DNA from: Alphaproteobacteria bacterium
GTDB lineage: Bacteria > Pseudomonadota > Alphaproteobacteria > CACIAM-22H2
Length of the DNA stretch: 64,000 bases
Assembly: GCA_016793165.1 (NCBI GenBank)
Contig: JAEULA010000065.1
Coordinates: 1-64,000 of the forward strand
Reading direction: 5' to 3'
A program made the translations under genes and the position numbers. Numbering within the stretch: position 1 is the first letter of the stretch; each line of letters begins with the position of its first letter. Shown here piece by piece: positions 40,048-49,896 of this stretch. The notes beneath the pieces are model-generated. The model made no database searches and was not told the origin of the DNA. It worked only from the letters and a program-made list of their open reading frames with translations.

Positions 40048-40977
40048 ATGTCGCAGCTCGCCAACCAACGTCTCGCCTGGTTCAACGGCAAGTTCATGCC
40101 CGAGAGCCAGGTCCTGATCCCGTTCCGCGACCGCAGCTGGAAATACGGCGACGGCGCCTTCGACATGACGCGGACCTTCGACGGCCGCTGTTTCCGGCTG
40201 AAGGAGCACATCGACCGCTTCTACCGGTCGATGAAGTACCTGCGCATCGATCCCGGCCTGTCGCCGAAGCAGATGATCGACCTGTCAGAGGAGCTCGTCG
40301 CGCGCAACGAGCATCTGCGCCAGGCGGCCGGCGACTGGTGGGTCGGGCAGCGCGTCAGCCGCGGAGTCGACTCCAACGGCGACGAGGGCTGGGACCATGT
40401 CGGCCCGCAGGTGGTGATCGAGTGCACGCCGCTGCCGCTGAAGGGCCGCGCCAAGCACTATCGCGACGGCATCGACGTGTGGGTCCCGGCGGCGCGACGC
40501 ATCGCCCCCGACATGCTCAGCCCGCGCGCCAAGAGCCACAATTACCTGAACATGATCGTCGCCGAGCAGCAGGTGAAGGCGCACGATCCCGACGGCTGGG
40601 CGGTGCTGCTCGACGAGAACGGCAATCTCGCCGAAGGCATGGGCTCCAACATCTTCATCGTGCGCGAGGGCCGGCTGCAGACCCCGCGGGAGCGCTACGT
40701 CCTGCCGGGCGTCAGCCGCCAGATGACGATCGACATGGCGCGCAAGATCGGCGTCGCCTTCGAGGAGCGCGACATCGACATGTTCGACGCCGCCAACGCC
40801 GACGAGATGTTCCTCACCTCGACGAGCCTGTGCATCTGCCCGGTGCGCAGCTTCAACGGGCAGTCGATCGCCGACGGCCGCATCCCCGGTCCGGTGACCA
40901 AGCGCCTGACCGATGCCTACATCGCCGAGGTCGGCTGCGATTTCGTGAAGCAGTATCTCGATCGCCTGCCGGCGTAG
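40048..40977 (+). CDS. Class IV PLP aminotransferase (branched-chain aminotransferase-like)
   Basis: A 309-residue fold-type IV enzyme. Landmarks are WFNGKFMPESQVLIPFRDRS, the PLP Lys162 in SPRAKSHNYLNMI, the conserved Glu in GNLAEGMGSNIFIV, and the phosphate-binding TSTSLCICP. It transfers amino groups between branched-chain or D-amino acids and 2-oxo acids; family sequence alone cannot separate these. A strong GGGGAGAGGG ribosome site precedes the ATG. Confidence 0.88.
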   Translation: MSQLANQRLAWFNGKFMPESQVLIPFRDRSWKYGDGAFDMTRTFDGRCFRLKEHIDRFYRSMKYLRIDPGLSPKQMIDLSEELVARNEHLRQAAGDWWVGQRVSRGVDSNGDEGWDHVGPQVVIECTPLPLKGRAKHYRDGIDVWVPAARRIAPDMLSPRAKSHNYLNMIVAEQQVKAHDPDGWAVLLDENGNLAEGMGSNIFIVREGRLQTPRERYVLPGVSRQMTIDMARKIGVAFEERDIDMFDAANADEMFLTSTSLCICPVRSFNGQSIADGRIPGPVTKRLTDAYIAEVGCDFVKQYLDRLPA

Positions 40978-40996
40978 CGGTCGACGACGGGCGCGG

Positions 40997-41023
40997 GCCG
41001 CGACGCGGACTCGGCGTCGCGGC
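40997..41023. terminator. Bidirectional hairpin between convergent genes
   Basis: GCCGCGACGC and GCGTCGCGGC form a perfect 10-base stem with a 7-base loop. It lies 20 bases past the aminotransferase stop and 12 bases past the convergent GNAT stop, so it can end transcription from both sides. No T run is present. Confidence 0.5.
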
Positions 41024-41034
41024 GGCGCGCGACC

Positions 41035-41898
41035 TCACCCGAGCTCGAACGTCGTCACGCCATAGAGGCCGGCGACGTCCACGTCGGGCGCCGGTCCGGC
41101 ATACATGCGCGCCGTCTCGAAGGCGGGAGCCAGGCCCAGGCGGGTGGCGAGGTCGACGGCGTCGCGGTTCGGCTCGGGCACGTCGAGGAACACCTCCTGT
41201 TCGCCGACACCGGCGCGCGCGTGCAGCGCCGCGACAAGCGCCTCGGCGACGGCGGCGCGATCCGCGTAGAGCGGGCCGAGCTTGAATCCGCGTCGGCACG
41301 ACCTGATGACTCCGAGACCCGCGATCTCCCCGTCGCGGGTCGCCGCGCAGGCGATGCGCCGACCCGCGCCCAGCCACAGCGACAGGAACGCCGCGCGCTC
41401 CGCCGGAAAGAAGCGGCGGTCATAGGCCAGCAGTCGATCGAAGGGCAGATCGCGCGCGTCGACGATGGCGAGGCCCCGTGCGGCCGCGGCGTCCGGTGCC
41501 GCGGCCTTGCCGCCGTAGCGGATGTTGCGTTGGGCGAGGACGAAGCCCGACTTGCGGTAGTTGTCCTGCTGCGCGATCACGCCGTCCAGCCCGACCACGC
41601 GGCCGGCGAGGCGCGCCATGCCGGCCTGCCAGATCCGCAGCCCCGTGCCGCGGCCGCGCTCGTCGGGAGTCGCGATGTAGAAGCCGAGGAAGCCGAAGGT
41701 GTCGCCGTAGCGCACCACGGAGATCGAGGCGGCAGGCACGACGCCGCGACACGCGACGAGGAAGCCGCCGGGATCGGCGGCATGGAAGGCGTCGGCGTCG
41801 TCGAGCCCGGGATTCCAGCCCTCTCGCGCCGCCCAGTCGACGGCGACGTCGAGTTCGGACCGGCTCATGGTCCGGATGCGCAGGGCGTCGTCGCTCAT
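41035..41898 (-). CDS. GNAT-family N-acetyltransferase with two domains (YitH-like)
   Basis: A 287-residue protein. The N-terminal GNAT fold has the acetyl-CoA loop FYIATPDERGRGTGLRIWQAG, and the C-terminal half is the accessory GNAT-like domain seen in YitH. The start ATG overlaps the importer permease stop (ATGA), so it is the last gene of the polyamine-type importer operon. Acetylation of an imported polyamine or amino compound is a natural hypothesis; the acceptor is not known. Confidence 0.8.
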   Translation of the reverse strand: MSDDALRIRTMSRSELDVAVDWAAREGWNPGLDDADAFHAADPGGFLVACRGVVPAASISVVRYGDTFGFLGFYIATPDERGRGTGLRIWQAGMARLAGRVVGLDGVIAQQDNYRKSGFVLAQRNIRYGGKAAAPDAAAARGLAIVDARDLPFDRLLAYDRRFFPAERAAFLSLWLGAGRRIACAATRDGEIAGLGVIRSCRRGFKLGPLYADRAAVAEALVAALHARAGVGEQEVFLDVPEPNRDAVDLATRLGLAPAFETARMYAGPAPDVDVAGLYGVTTFELG

Positions 41899-42740
41899 GT
41901 GCCTTGGCCGGCGTCCGAGCCGTGACGCGCGCGCCGGGCGCGGATGATCGCGACGGCGCCGAGCGCAAACGCGATCACGACGAAGGAGAGGGCGGTCGTC
42001 ACCGTACCGAGCGCATAGAGCACGGGGGTCGTGACGTTCGTCGTCATGCCGTAGATCTCCAGGGGCAGGGTGTTGAACGTCCCCGCGGTGTAGAGGCTGC
42101 GCGCGAACTCGTCGTAGGACAGCGTGAAGCCGAACAGCCCGACGCCGATCAGGCTGGGCAGCAGGATCGGGATCACGACGTGGCGCATCGTCTGCCACGG
42201 GGTCGCGCCGAGGTCGCGCGCCGCCTCCTCGTAGCGGCGGTCGAAGCGGTTGAAGACGGCGAACATGATCAGCAACCCGAAGGGCAGCGTCCAGGAGAGA
42301 TGCGCACCGAAGGCGGACGAATGCCAGGCGGGCTCCCAATCGAGGATCCGGAACAGCAGGCCGATGCCGAGGCTGATGAGGATCGACGGCACGATCAGGC
42401 TGGCGATCGCCAGATAGAACACGAGCCCGGCGCCGCGGAAGCGCCGGCGGAAGGCCAGGCCGGCCAGGAAGGACACCGCGACGGTCGTGACCATCACCGC
42501 GACGCCGAGGAGCATCGAGCGCTCGAAGGCCCCTGCGAAGTCGCCGACCATCTGCTGCTCGAAGAGGTTCGCGAACCAGTGCAGCGACCAGCCGTTCATC
42601 GGGAAGGTGAGGCCGCCCTGCGGGCCCTGGAACGACAGGATGACGATGGTCGTCATCGGGCCGTAGAGGAACAGCACGAACAGGCCGAAGAAGATCGCCA
42701 GCGGCCAGAAGCCGGGCTCGCGGCGTTCGCCCCCGGTCAC
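41895..42740 (-). CDS. Polyamine-type ABC importer permease 2 (PotC-like)
   Basis: A 281-residue permease with six helices. The EAA coupling loop is RYEEAARDLGATPWQTMRHV, matching the PotC/ModB-type family. It starts 3 bases after the PotB-like gene and overlaps the GNAT gene by 4 bases. It forms a heterodimeric channel with the previous permease. Confidence 0.9.
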   Translation of the reverse strand: MTGGERREPGFWPLAIFFGLFVLFLYGPMTTIVILSFQGPQGGLTFPMNGWSLHWFANLFEQQMVGDFAGAFERSMLLGVAVMVTTVAVSFLAGLAFRRRFRGAGLVFYLAIASLIVPSILISLGIGLLFRILDWEPAWHSSAFGAHLSWTLPFGLLIMFAVFNRFDRRYEEAARDLGATPWQTMRHVVIPILLPSLIGVGLFGFTLSYDEFARSLYTAGTFNTLPLEIYGMTTNVTTPVLYALGTVTTALSFVVIAFALGAVAIIRARRARHGSDAGQGT

Positions 42741-42743
42741 GGC

Positions 42744-43622
42744 TCACAGCTCCTTGCGGATGTCGACGACGCGCAGCATCGCGCCGACGGTGAGAAGGAC
42801 GAGCAGCAGCAGCACCACCGCGTTGGCGGCGGCGGCGGGATACTGGAGCAGCGCCATCGCGTTCATCATCATCAGGCCGACCGATGCGCTCTGCCCGCCG
42901 CTCATCAGGCGCACGGTGACGAAGTCGCCCATCACGATGGTGACGACGAAGATCGAGCCGATGGCGACGCCCGGCTTCGCGAGCGGCACGACGACGTTCC
43001 AGAGGATCTGCCACGCGCCGGCGCCGGCGTCGCGCGCGGCCTCGATCAGGGCGCGGTCGATCCGCGCCATCGAGTTGAAGATCGGGACGACCATGAACAA
43101 GGTGTAGAGGTGGACATAGGCGAGCACGACCGCGAAGTCGGAGAACAGCAGGAATTCCAGCGGCTCGCCGATCGCGCCGACCGACATCAGCGTCCGGTTC
43201 AGGAGCCCGTTGCGCCCGAGGAACGGGATCCAGGAGATCATGCGGATGATGTTCGAGGTCCAGAACGGGATCGTGCACACGACGAACAGCGTCATCTGCC
43301 AGGTCGTGCTGCGGACGTGGAAGGCGAGGAAGTAGGCGACGGTGAAGCCGATCAGCAGCGTGAGCGCCCACGTCATCGCCGCGAACTGGATCGTCTGGAA
43401 GTAGGTGCGCCAGGTGATCGGAGAGAGCAGCAGCTCCTCGTAGTTGGTGAGGACCAGGTCCGGAATCACGCGCGCGGTGTCGTAGTCCCAGAAGCTGACG
43501 ACCACGATCGTGCCGATGGGCACGACGAGGAACATCAGGAACACCGCCGCGAGCGGCGTGACCTGGAGGTAGGGGGCGAGCGCCCGCATCGTCGCGGACG
43601 CCGTCGTCGGGGGCGGGGTCAT
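42744..43622 (-). CDS. Polyamine-type ABC importer permease 1 (PotB-like)
   Basis: A 292-residue permease. The coupling loop is IEAARDAGAGAWQILWNVV, with PotB-type flanking helices (SWIPFLGRNGLLNRTLM; VYLHT-like segment YVHLYTLFMVVPIF). It lies 64 bases after the binding-protein gene; the gap holds a strong hairpin. Confidence 0.9.
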   Translation of the reverse strand: MTPPPTTASATMRALAPYLQVTPLAAVFLMFLVVPIGTIVVVSFWDYDTARVIPDLVLTNYEELLLSPITWRTYFQTIQFAAMTWALTLLIGFTVAYFLAFHVRSTTWQMTLFVVCTIPFWTSNIIRMISWIPFLGRNGLLNRTLMSVGAIGEPLEFLLFSDFAVVLAYVHLYTLFMVVPIFNSMARIDRALIEAARDAGAGAWQILWNVVVPLAKPGVAIGSIFVVTIVMGDFVTVRLMSGGQSASVGLMMMNAMALLQYPAAAANAVVLLLLVLLTVGAMLRVVDIRKEL

Positions 43623-43652
43623 GGCGGAGGGACGATCGCGGGAGCCGCCGCG

Positions 43653-43679
43653 GCGGGCGGAGCTCGGGGCTCCGCCCGC
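43653..43679 (-). promoter_or_regulatory. Intercistronic hairpin after the binding-protein gene
   Basis: GCGGGCGGAGC and GCTCCGCCCGC form a perfect 11-base stem with a 5-base loop, between the binding-protein stop (43687) and the PotB-like start (43622). A hairpin in this place typically protects the upstream transcript and lowers permease expression, so binding protein is made in excess. Confidence 0.5.
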
Positions 43680-43686
43680 GCGCGCG

Positions 43687-44976
43687 TCAGGCCGCGATGA
43701 ACTGGTTCCACTTCTGGACCATGTACCGGTCCTCGTCCATGACGGCGTTCCAGCAGGCGACCTTGCCCATGCGGTCCGCGAACGATCCGCCGTCGCGCAC
43801 CGCGCCGGCCTTCTCCATGACCTGACCGAGCGGGTTCTTGATGTCGCCCTTCGCGGGCTTGCCCTCCATCCAGAATCCCCACTCGTCCTCGCTCATGTGC
43901 TGCTTGGCGGTCTCGAGCACGGCCGAGTAGTAGCCCTGGCGGTTCAGGTAGGCACCGACCCAGCCGGAGAGATACCAGTTGATGTACTCGTAGGCGGCGT
44001 CGAGCTGGAGGCCGGTGAGATTTTTGGCGAGCGCGAGCCCGCCGCCCCAGGCGCGATAGCCCTCGGCCAGCGGCTGGTAGACGCAGGGAATGCCCTTGGA
44101 GCGCACGGCCGTCACGGCCGGCGACCACATCGACTGGATCACGACCTCGCCCGAGGCCATCAGGTTGACGCTCTCGTCGAAGGTCTTCCAGAAGGCGCGG
44201 AACTGCCCGGCCTTCTTGGTCTCGATCAGGAAGTTGATCGTCTTGTCGATCTCCGCCTTCGTCATGTTGCCCTTGTCGCCGTACTTCACGATCCCCGCGG
44301 ACTCGCAGATCATCGCGGCATCCATGATGCCGATCGACGGGATGTTGAGGATCGACGTCTTGCCCTTGAACTTCGGATCGAGGATGTCCTTCCAGTTCGT
44401 GATCGGGCGGCCGACGAGGTCCGGGCGGATTCCGAGCGTGTCCGCGTTGTAGATCGTCGGGATCATGGTGAACCACTTCGTCTGCGTCTTGCTGAACTTG
44501 GTCGAGGTCTTGCTCTCGACGAAGCCGACGCTGTGCGGCGCCGTCCCCTGGGCGATGTTCGACGACGGCGTGAGCTTTCCGGTCGTGAAGATCGGCACGA
44601 TCTTGTCGAAGTTCTTGATCCGCGTGACGTCCATCGGCTGCAGCGTGCCGGCCGGGAAGACCTTCTTGCACATCCAGTACTCGATGTCGGCGATGTCGTA
44701 GGACTTGGGCTGCGTCACCGCGCGTTGCACGACGGCGTCGGAATCGAGCGCGGTCATCTGCAGCGTGATGCCGAGGTCCTGCTTGCACTTCTCGGCGATG
44801 GCGTTCTGGTTCGACACGCCGGTGCCGAACTGGCGCAGCGTCACGTTCCTGATGTTCTGCGCCCAGATCGTCGGGAAGCCGCCGACGGCACCGCTGCCGA
44901 TCGCCGTGCCGGCGGCGATGGCGCCGCCCCTCAGAATCGCGCGCCGCGCGAGCCGCTTGTTGGTCTTCATCGTCAT
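43687..44976 (-). CDS. Polyamine-type ABC importer substrate-binding protein
   Basis: A 429-residue PotD-type binding protein. The twin-arginine-like leader is RRAILRGGAIAAGTAIGSG, cleaving near IWAQN. Mature landmarks are a two-lobe fold with SYDIADIEYW, NADTLGIRPDLVG and ELA-type helices, and a C-terminal cap. The start ATG at 44976 follows GGAGGTGG and is preferred over later Met codons. It is the second gene of the operon, 40 bases after the ATPase gene. Confidence 0.85.
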   Translation of the reverse strand: MTMKTNKRLARRAILRGGAIAAGTAIGSGAVGGFPTIWAQNIRNVTLRQFGTGVSNQNAIAEKCKQDLGITLQMTALDSDAVVQRAVTQPKSYDIADIEYWMCKKVFPAGTLQPMDVTRIKNFDKIVPIFTTGKLTPSSNIAQGTAPHSVGFVESKTSTKFSKTQTKWFTMIPTIYNADTLGIRPDLVGRPITNWKDILDPKFKGKTSILNIPSIGIMDAAMICESAGIVKYGDKGNMTKAEIDKTINFLIETKKAGQFRAFWKTFDESVNLMASGEVVIQSMWSPAVTAVRSKGIPCVYQPLAEGYRAWGGGLALAKNLTGLQLDAAYEYINWYLSGWVGAYLNRQGYYSAVLETAKQHMSEDEWGFWMEGKPAKGDIKNPLGQVMEKAGAVRDGGSFADRMGKVACWNAVMDEDRYMVQKWNQFIAA

Positions 44977-45016
44977 GGCCACCTCCATGTTGCGCCTACG
45001 GCGGCAGGGTTGCCGC

Positions 45017-46072
<1,056 letters not shown>

Positions 46073-46099
46073 CTGCGTCCTCGACCCGCTGCGTCGTCG

Positions 46100-46126
46100 C
46101 GCGGGCCGCCGAAACGGCGGCCCGCG
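46100..46126 (-). terminator. Strong hairpin between the M14 peptidase and importer genes
   Basis: CGCGGGCCGCCG, loop AAA and the exact complement make a 12-base stem. It lies about 180 bases after the M14 stop and 28 bases before the importer ATPase start, on their shared coding strand. It may end the upstream transcript or form a structured leader for the importer mRNA. The rest of the 236-base gap shows nothing recognisable. Confidence 0.45.
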
Positions 46127-46308
46127 ATCGCAGGAGCAAGAACGAGGCCACTCGGCTGCCGTCGCGGAGCGGCGGGCAAAGGGCGCCGGCTGTCTTCGCG
46201 TCCGGGCATTCGCGGCCCGTCCGGAGCGCGGCGCGGGTCAGCCCGCGGGGAGCACGCTTTAGCCGGCCTGCCTAGAATGCGGGCAGGCGGGCGATCGCTT
46301 CGCGAGCG

Positions 46309-47436
46309 TCAGCGCAACGTGGGCACGACGGCCGCGAGCGCGTCGAGATGGGCGCGGCCAAAGGCCTCGCTGCGCGCCGGCGACCAGCCGGCGGCCGCAT
46401 CGGGCGTGTCGGTCTCGTCCTGGAACGGCATCTCGATGGTGATCGCAAGGCACCCGAAGCGGTTGGCGACCCAGCGGCTGCCGATGGTGAGGTTCCCCGG
46501 CGGCGGATCGGGCTGCCAATTGCCGTTGTGCGGATGGTAGTCGGGGCTCGCGGTGACGAGCGCCGCGCGATAGGCGTCGAACATCGCTGACATCGCCGGC
46601 GTCTGGTTGGGAATCCCCTGGCTGCCGATCAGGAAGTTGTGTGGACAGACCTCGTCGCCGTGCACGTCGAGGAAGCCGTCGACGCCGGTCTCCAGCATGC
46701 GCGCGCGCACGAGGAACACCTCCGGGCTGCGCCCCGGCCGGGGCGTCGCCCATTCGCGATTGAGATCGACGCCGGCGGCATTGCAGCGCAGGTGGCCGCG
46801 CCGCGAGCCGTCGGGATTCATGTTCGGGACGACATGGAAGACGCAACGCCGCAGCAGGTCCTGGGCGACCGCGTCGCTGCGATCGAGCAGGCGCGCGACG
46901 AAACCGTCGACGAACCACGACGCCATCGTCTCGCCGCTGTGCTGGCGGGCGATGACCCAGATGTTGCGCTTGCCGTTGCCGGGCGTTCCGATCGTCAGCA
47001 GGTCCATGCTCCGCCCGTCGAGCGTCGAGCCCAGCACGCGCAGCCGCGCGCGCTCGTCGCGCAGCGTGCGGGCGAGGAAGGCGGCGTGGTCGGCCTCGGT
47101 GTAGAGGCCGAAATACGCGATCCAGAAGACGTCGCTGTCGGGCGTCGCGGTGATGACGAGCCGGCCGTCGGCGTAATGCGTATCGAGGCGCCGCCAGCTC
47201 CGGGCATCATGCGCGCCGACCGCGCGATAGCCGCTCCAGCCCGCGGGGTAGCCGGACTCGGCGGCGTTCTCGAGGATGAACCGGCATGGCTTTCCGCGCG
47301 CGCCGACGACGCGGAATGCGAACCACTGGAAATAGTGCGAGTAGCGGTCCGGCCGGATCGCGAGCCGGATCGCGGCGGGATCGGTCGCGTCGCGGACCTC
47401 GATATTGCCGCCGTCGAAATTGCCGTCGATCTGCAT
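46309..47436 (-). CDS. M14-family zinc carboxypeptidase, cytosolic (CCP/AGBL-like) type
   Basis: A 375-residue protein without signal peptide. An N-terminal beta-domain (about 1-125, the M14 N-domain of cytosolic carboxypeptidases) precedes the catalytic domain. Zinc ligands are in RQHSGETMAS (His, Glu) and DVHGDE (His), with the substrate residues NMNPDGS and GVDLNREWA and the general base Glu in ITIEMPF. Members trim C-terminal residues, often Glu or Lys, from peptides. It is on the same strand as the enolase gene but separated by 62 bases. Confidence 0.88.
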   Translation of the reverse strand: MQIDGNFDGGNIEVRDATDPAAIRLAIRPDRYSHYFQWFAFRVVGARGKPCRFILENAAESGYPAGWSGYRAVGAHDARSWRRLDTHYADGRLVITATPDSDVFWIAYFGLYTEADHAAFLARTLRDERARLRVLGSTLDGRSMDLLTIGTPGNGKRNIWVIARQHSGETMASWFVDGFVARLLDRSDAVAQDLLRRCVFHVVPNMNPDGSRRGHLRCNAAGVDLNREWATPRPGRSPEVFLVRARMLETGVDGFLDVHGDEVCPHNFLIGSQGIPNQTPAMSAMFDAYRAALVTASPDYHPHNGNWQPDPPPGNLTIGSRWVANRFGCLAITIEMPFQDETDTPDAAAGWSPARSEAFGRAHLDALAAVVPTLR

Positions 47437-47498
47437 CGGGGTGTCCTCTGGCTCAACGGGCCTGGGTGAGTGCGGGGAAGGCGTCGTTCGGCGATGGA

Positions 47499-48767
47499 TC
47501 AGGCGAGCGGGCGCCAGCGCGTGAACCGCGCGCCTTGGATCTCGGCGAGGCGCAAGCTCTCGTTCCATTTCGCCGTGCGCTCGCCGCGGGTGAAGGAGCC
47601 GACCTTGAGGATGTCGGCCCCCCAGGCCGCGGCGAGATGCACGATCGTGACGTCCTCGGTCTCGCCGGAGCGCGCCGACACGATGGTGCGCCAGCCCGCG
47701 GCGCGCGCCGCGTCGAAGGCGGCCCTGGTCTCGGTCAGCGTGCCGGCCTGGTTCGGCTTGATCAGCGCGGTGTTGCACGCGCCGGCGGCGGCGGCGGCGC
47801 GGATGCGATCGGCATTCGTCACCAGGAAGTCGTCGCCGACGACCAGACAGCGGCCGCCGATCGCGCGGGTGAAGGCGATCATGCCGTCGCGATCGTTCTC
47901 CGCGACGGGATCCTCGATCGCGACGATGCGGTAGTCCTGTGCCCAGCGCTGCAGCATGGCGCCGAGCGCGGCCGCATCCATGTCGCGACCGTCCCGCCGC
48001 AGGCGATAGGCGCCGTCGCTGAAGAACTGCGTCGCCGCGATGTCGAGCGAGATCGACATCTCCCGGCCCGGCGTGAAGCCTGCGCGCTCGATCGCGGCGT
48101 AGAGCGTCTCGAGCGCCGCCTCGTTGGAGTCGAAGGCCGGCCACCAGCCGCCCTCGTCTGCGACGCCCTGGAGCAGGCCGCGCTGCTTCAGGATCTCGCC
48201 GGCGGCGCGGTAGACCTCGCCGGTCCAGTCGAGCGCCTCGACGATCGAGGTCGCGCCGGTCGCGATGACCAGGAAGTCCTGCAGGTCGACGCGTGCCGCG
48301 GCATGCGCGCCGCCGCCGATGATCTGGATCTCGGGCAGCGCGACGGCCGGTGCCGTCGCGCCGAGATGGCGCCAGAGCGGCACCCGCTTCGCCGCCGCTG
48401 CGGCATGGGCGACGGCCATCGACACCGCGATGATCGCATTGCCGCCGAGCCGTCGCTTCTCGGCCGTGCCGTCGAGCGCGATCAGCTCGCCGTCGACGGC
48501 CGCCTGGTCGGCGGCGTCCATGCCCTTGAGGATCAGCGCGATGTCGCCGTCGACATTGGCGATCGCGCGGGTGACGTCGTAGCCGCCCTGGCGCGCGCCG
48601 CCGTCGCGCAGGTCGACCGCCTCGCCCGACCCGGTCGAGGCGCCGGCCGGCGCGATCGCGCGGCCGATGGTGCCGCTCGCCAGCTCGATCTCGGCCTCGA
48701 CGGTCGGCCGGCCGCGCGAATCCCACACGCGGCGGCCACGCACGCGCTCGATGGTCGTGATGCTCAT
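47499..48767 (-). CDS. Divergent enolase paralogue
   Basis: A 422-residue enolase-family protein (typical enolase about 430). Compared with E. coli enolase, it keeps the metal ligands (Asp in SLDIAATQ, Glu in AIEDP, Asp in VGDDFL), the catalytic Glu in ADEGGW and Lys in ALIKPNQ, and the second Lys in LKVGSFTRGERTAKWN. It changes His370 to Ala (VSARSGETED), Glu168 to Asp (DLQDFL) and the NGG loop to GGG. These sit around the active site, so the substrate may not be 2-phosphoglycerate. Start overlaps the kinase-like gene stop (ATGA), coupling the two. Confidence 0.85.
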   Translation of the reverse strand: MSITTIERVRGRRVWDSRGRPTVEAEIELASGTIGRAIAPAGASTGSGEAVDLRDGGARQGGYDVTRAIANVDGDIALILKGMDAADQAAVDGELIALDGTAEKRRLGGNAIIAVSMAVAHAAAAAKRVPLWRHLGATAPAVALPEIQIIGGGAHAAARVDLQDFLVIATGATSIVEALDWTGEVYRAAGEILKQRGLLQGVADEGGWWPAFDSNEAALETLYAAIERAGFTPGREMSISLDIAATQFFSDGAYRLRRDGRDMDAAALGAMLQRWAQDYRIVAIEDPVAENDRDGMIAFTRAIGGRCLVVGDDFLVTNADRIRAAAAAGACNTALIKPNQAGTLTETRAAFDAARAAGWRTIVSARSGETEDVTIVHLAAAWGADILKVGSFTRGERTAKWNESLRLAEIQGARFTRWRPLA

Positions 48768-49783
48768 GATCCTCGGCTCCAGCTGGTGATCTCGGTCGCC
48801 CAGGCCGAGCGGATCGCGGCGAGGCGGGCGGGCGGTGCGGCGATCAGCGGGTGCGCCACGCGGCGCACCTTGTCGCGATCGGCATCCGTCGTGATGTACT
48901 CGACCGGCGACTTGCCGTCGACGCGCGCCAGGAACAGGCCGGGCAGCAGCGCCGCGACGCGCGCCTCGATCTCGTCGCGCGGCTCCCAGTCGACGCCGGC
49001 AAGATAGCTGGCAGCGAGGCGGTCGAAGAGGTCGAGGTAGCGCGATGCCGCGGCGGGCCGCCACACGCACTTGAGCAGGAGGTGGTTCAGGCAGAAGGCG
49101 AGGTCGAAGGCGGGATCGCCGAACCACGCGCATTCCGCATCGAGGAAGACCGGACCGTGCGGCCCGACCAGGATGTTCTTCGGGCTGACGTCGCCGTGCA
49201 CGAGCGCGCGCCGCGTCGCCGCCGTCCGCACGACGAGGGCGTGCAGCCGCTCGGCGAGATCGCCGTGGCGGCGGGCGGTCGCCTCGAGATAGGGCTCGAG
49301 GCGGATCGCGTGGAAGATGGAGTCGGTCGGAAAGCGCGCGGCGATGTCGGCCCGGCCGGCCGTCGCGGCGTGGATGCGCGCGAGCCGCTCGCCGACCGCC
49401 TGTGCCGTCGCCGGCTCGATGACGCCGTCGCGCAGCTGCGCCTTCCACAGCGGATACCGGCCCGGATCGAGATAGGCCATGACGAAAAGCTTGGCCGCGT
49501 CGTCGACGGCGACCAGGGGCGGCACGGCCTCCGGCACGGCCGAGGCCGCGACGCGCATCCAGTCGACCTCGTAGGCGTTGCGCTCGACCGGTGCGCGCCA
49601 GTCCTGCGCGACCTTGAGTTTCGCCAGCGCGCGCTTCACGCACACCGTGCGGCCGCTCAGCGCGACGCGCCAGATGTCCGACGACACGCCGCCGGTCAGC
49701 GCCTCGGCCTCGGCGGTCTCGCCGGGCCGCGCGACGCCGAGCCGGACCAGCGTCGCGACGATCTCGGATGCCGTATCCCCCAT
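48764..49783 (-). CDS. Aminoglycoside-phosphotransferase-fold small-molecule kinase
   Basis: A 339-residue APH-type kinase. The ATP site begins with GGVSSDIWRVAL and Lys in VCVKRAL. The catalytic loop is LVHGDVSPKNILV, with Asp and Asn, and the metal-binding Asp is in FLDAECAWFGDP. Members phosphorylate sugars, choline, methylthioribose or antibiotics. The tight overlap with the enolase-like gene makes a catabolic sugar-acid or sugar kinase likelier than drug resistance. The start at 49783 gives normal length; 49840 is an alternative. Confidence 0.82.
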   Translation of the reverse strand: MGDTASEIVATLVRLGVARPGETAEAEALTGGVSSDIWRVALSGRTVCVKRALAKLKVAQDWRAPVERNAYEVDWMRVAASAVPEAVPPLVAVDDAAKLFVMAYLDPGRYPLWKAQLRDGVIEPATAQAVGERLARIHAATAGRADIAARFPTDSIFHAIRLEPYLEATARRHGDLAERLHALVVRTAATRRALVHGDVSPKNILVGPHGPVFLDAECAWFGDPAFDLAFCLNHLLLKCVWRPAAASRYLDLFDRLAASYLAGVDWEPRDEIEARVAALLPGLFLARVDGKSPVEYITTDADRDKVRRVAHPLIAAPPARLAAIRSAWATEITSWSRGS

Positions 49784-49896
49784 GGCAAAGGATCTAGCCG
49801 CAAGCCGTGCCCGCGGCAACGCCGACGCACGCGACTCCACACGGGGCGCGATCGGCAGCTAAGCTCCCGCCCGCCCGCAACAGGATCGGAAACACG

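Noticed and set aside
41478..43700. A 740-codon open frame opposite the polyamine-type permeases
   Set aside because: Arg/Glu/His-rich shadow of membrane-protein codons; the minus-strand permeases have coupling loops and helices.
48764..49783. Antibiotic-resistance aminoglycoside phosphotransferase
   Set aside because: The fold is shared by many metabolic kinases, and the gene is coupled to an enolase paralogue in a catabolic-looking group with no mobile element nearby.
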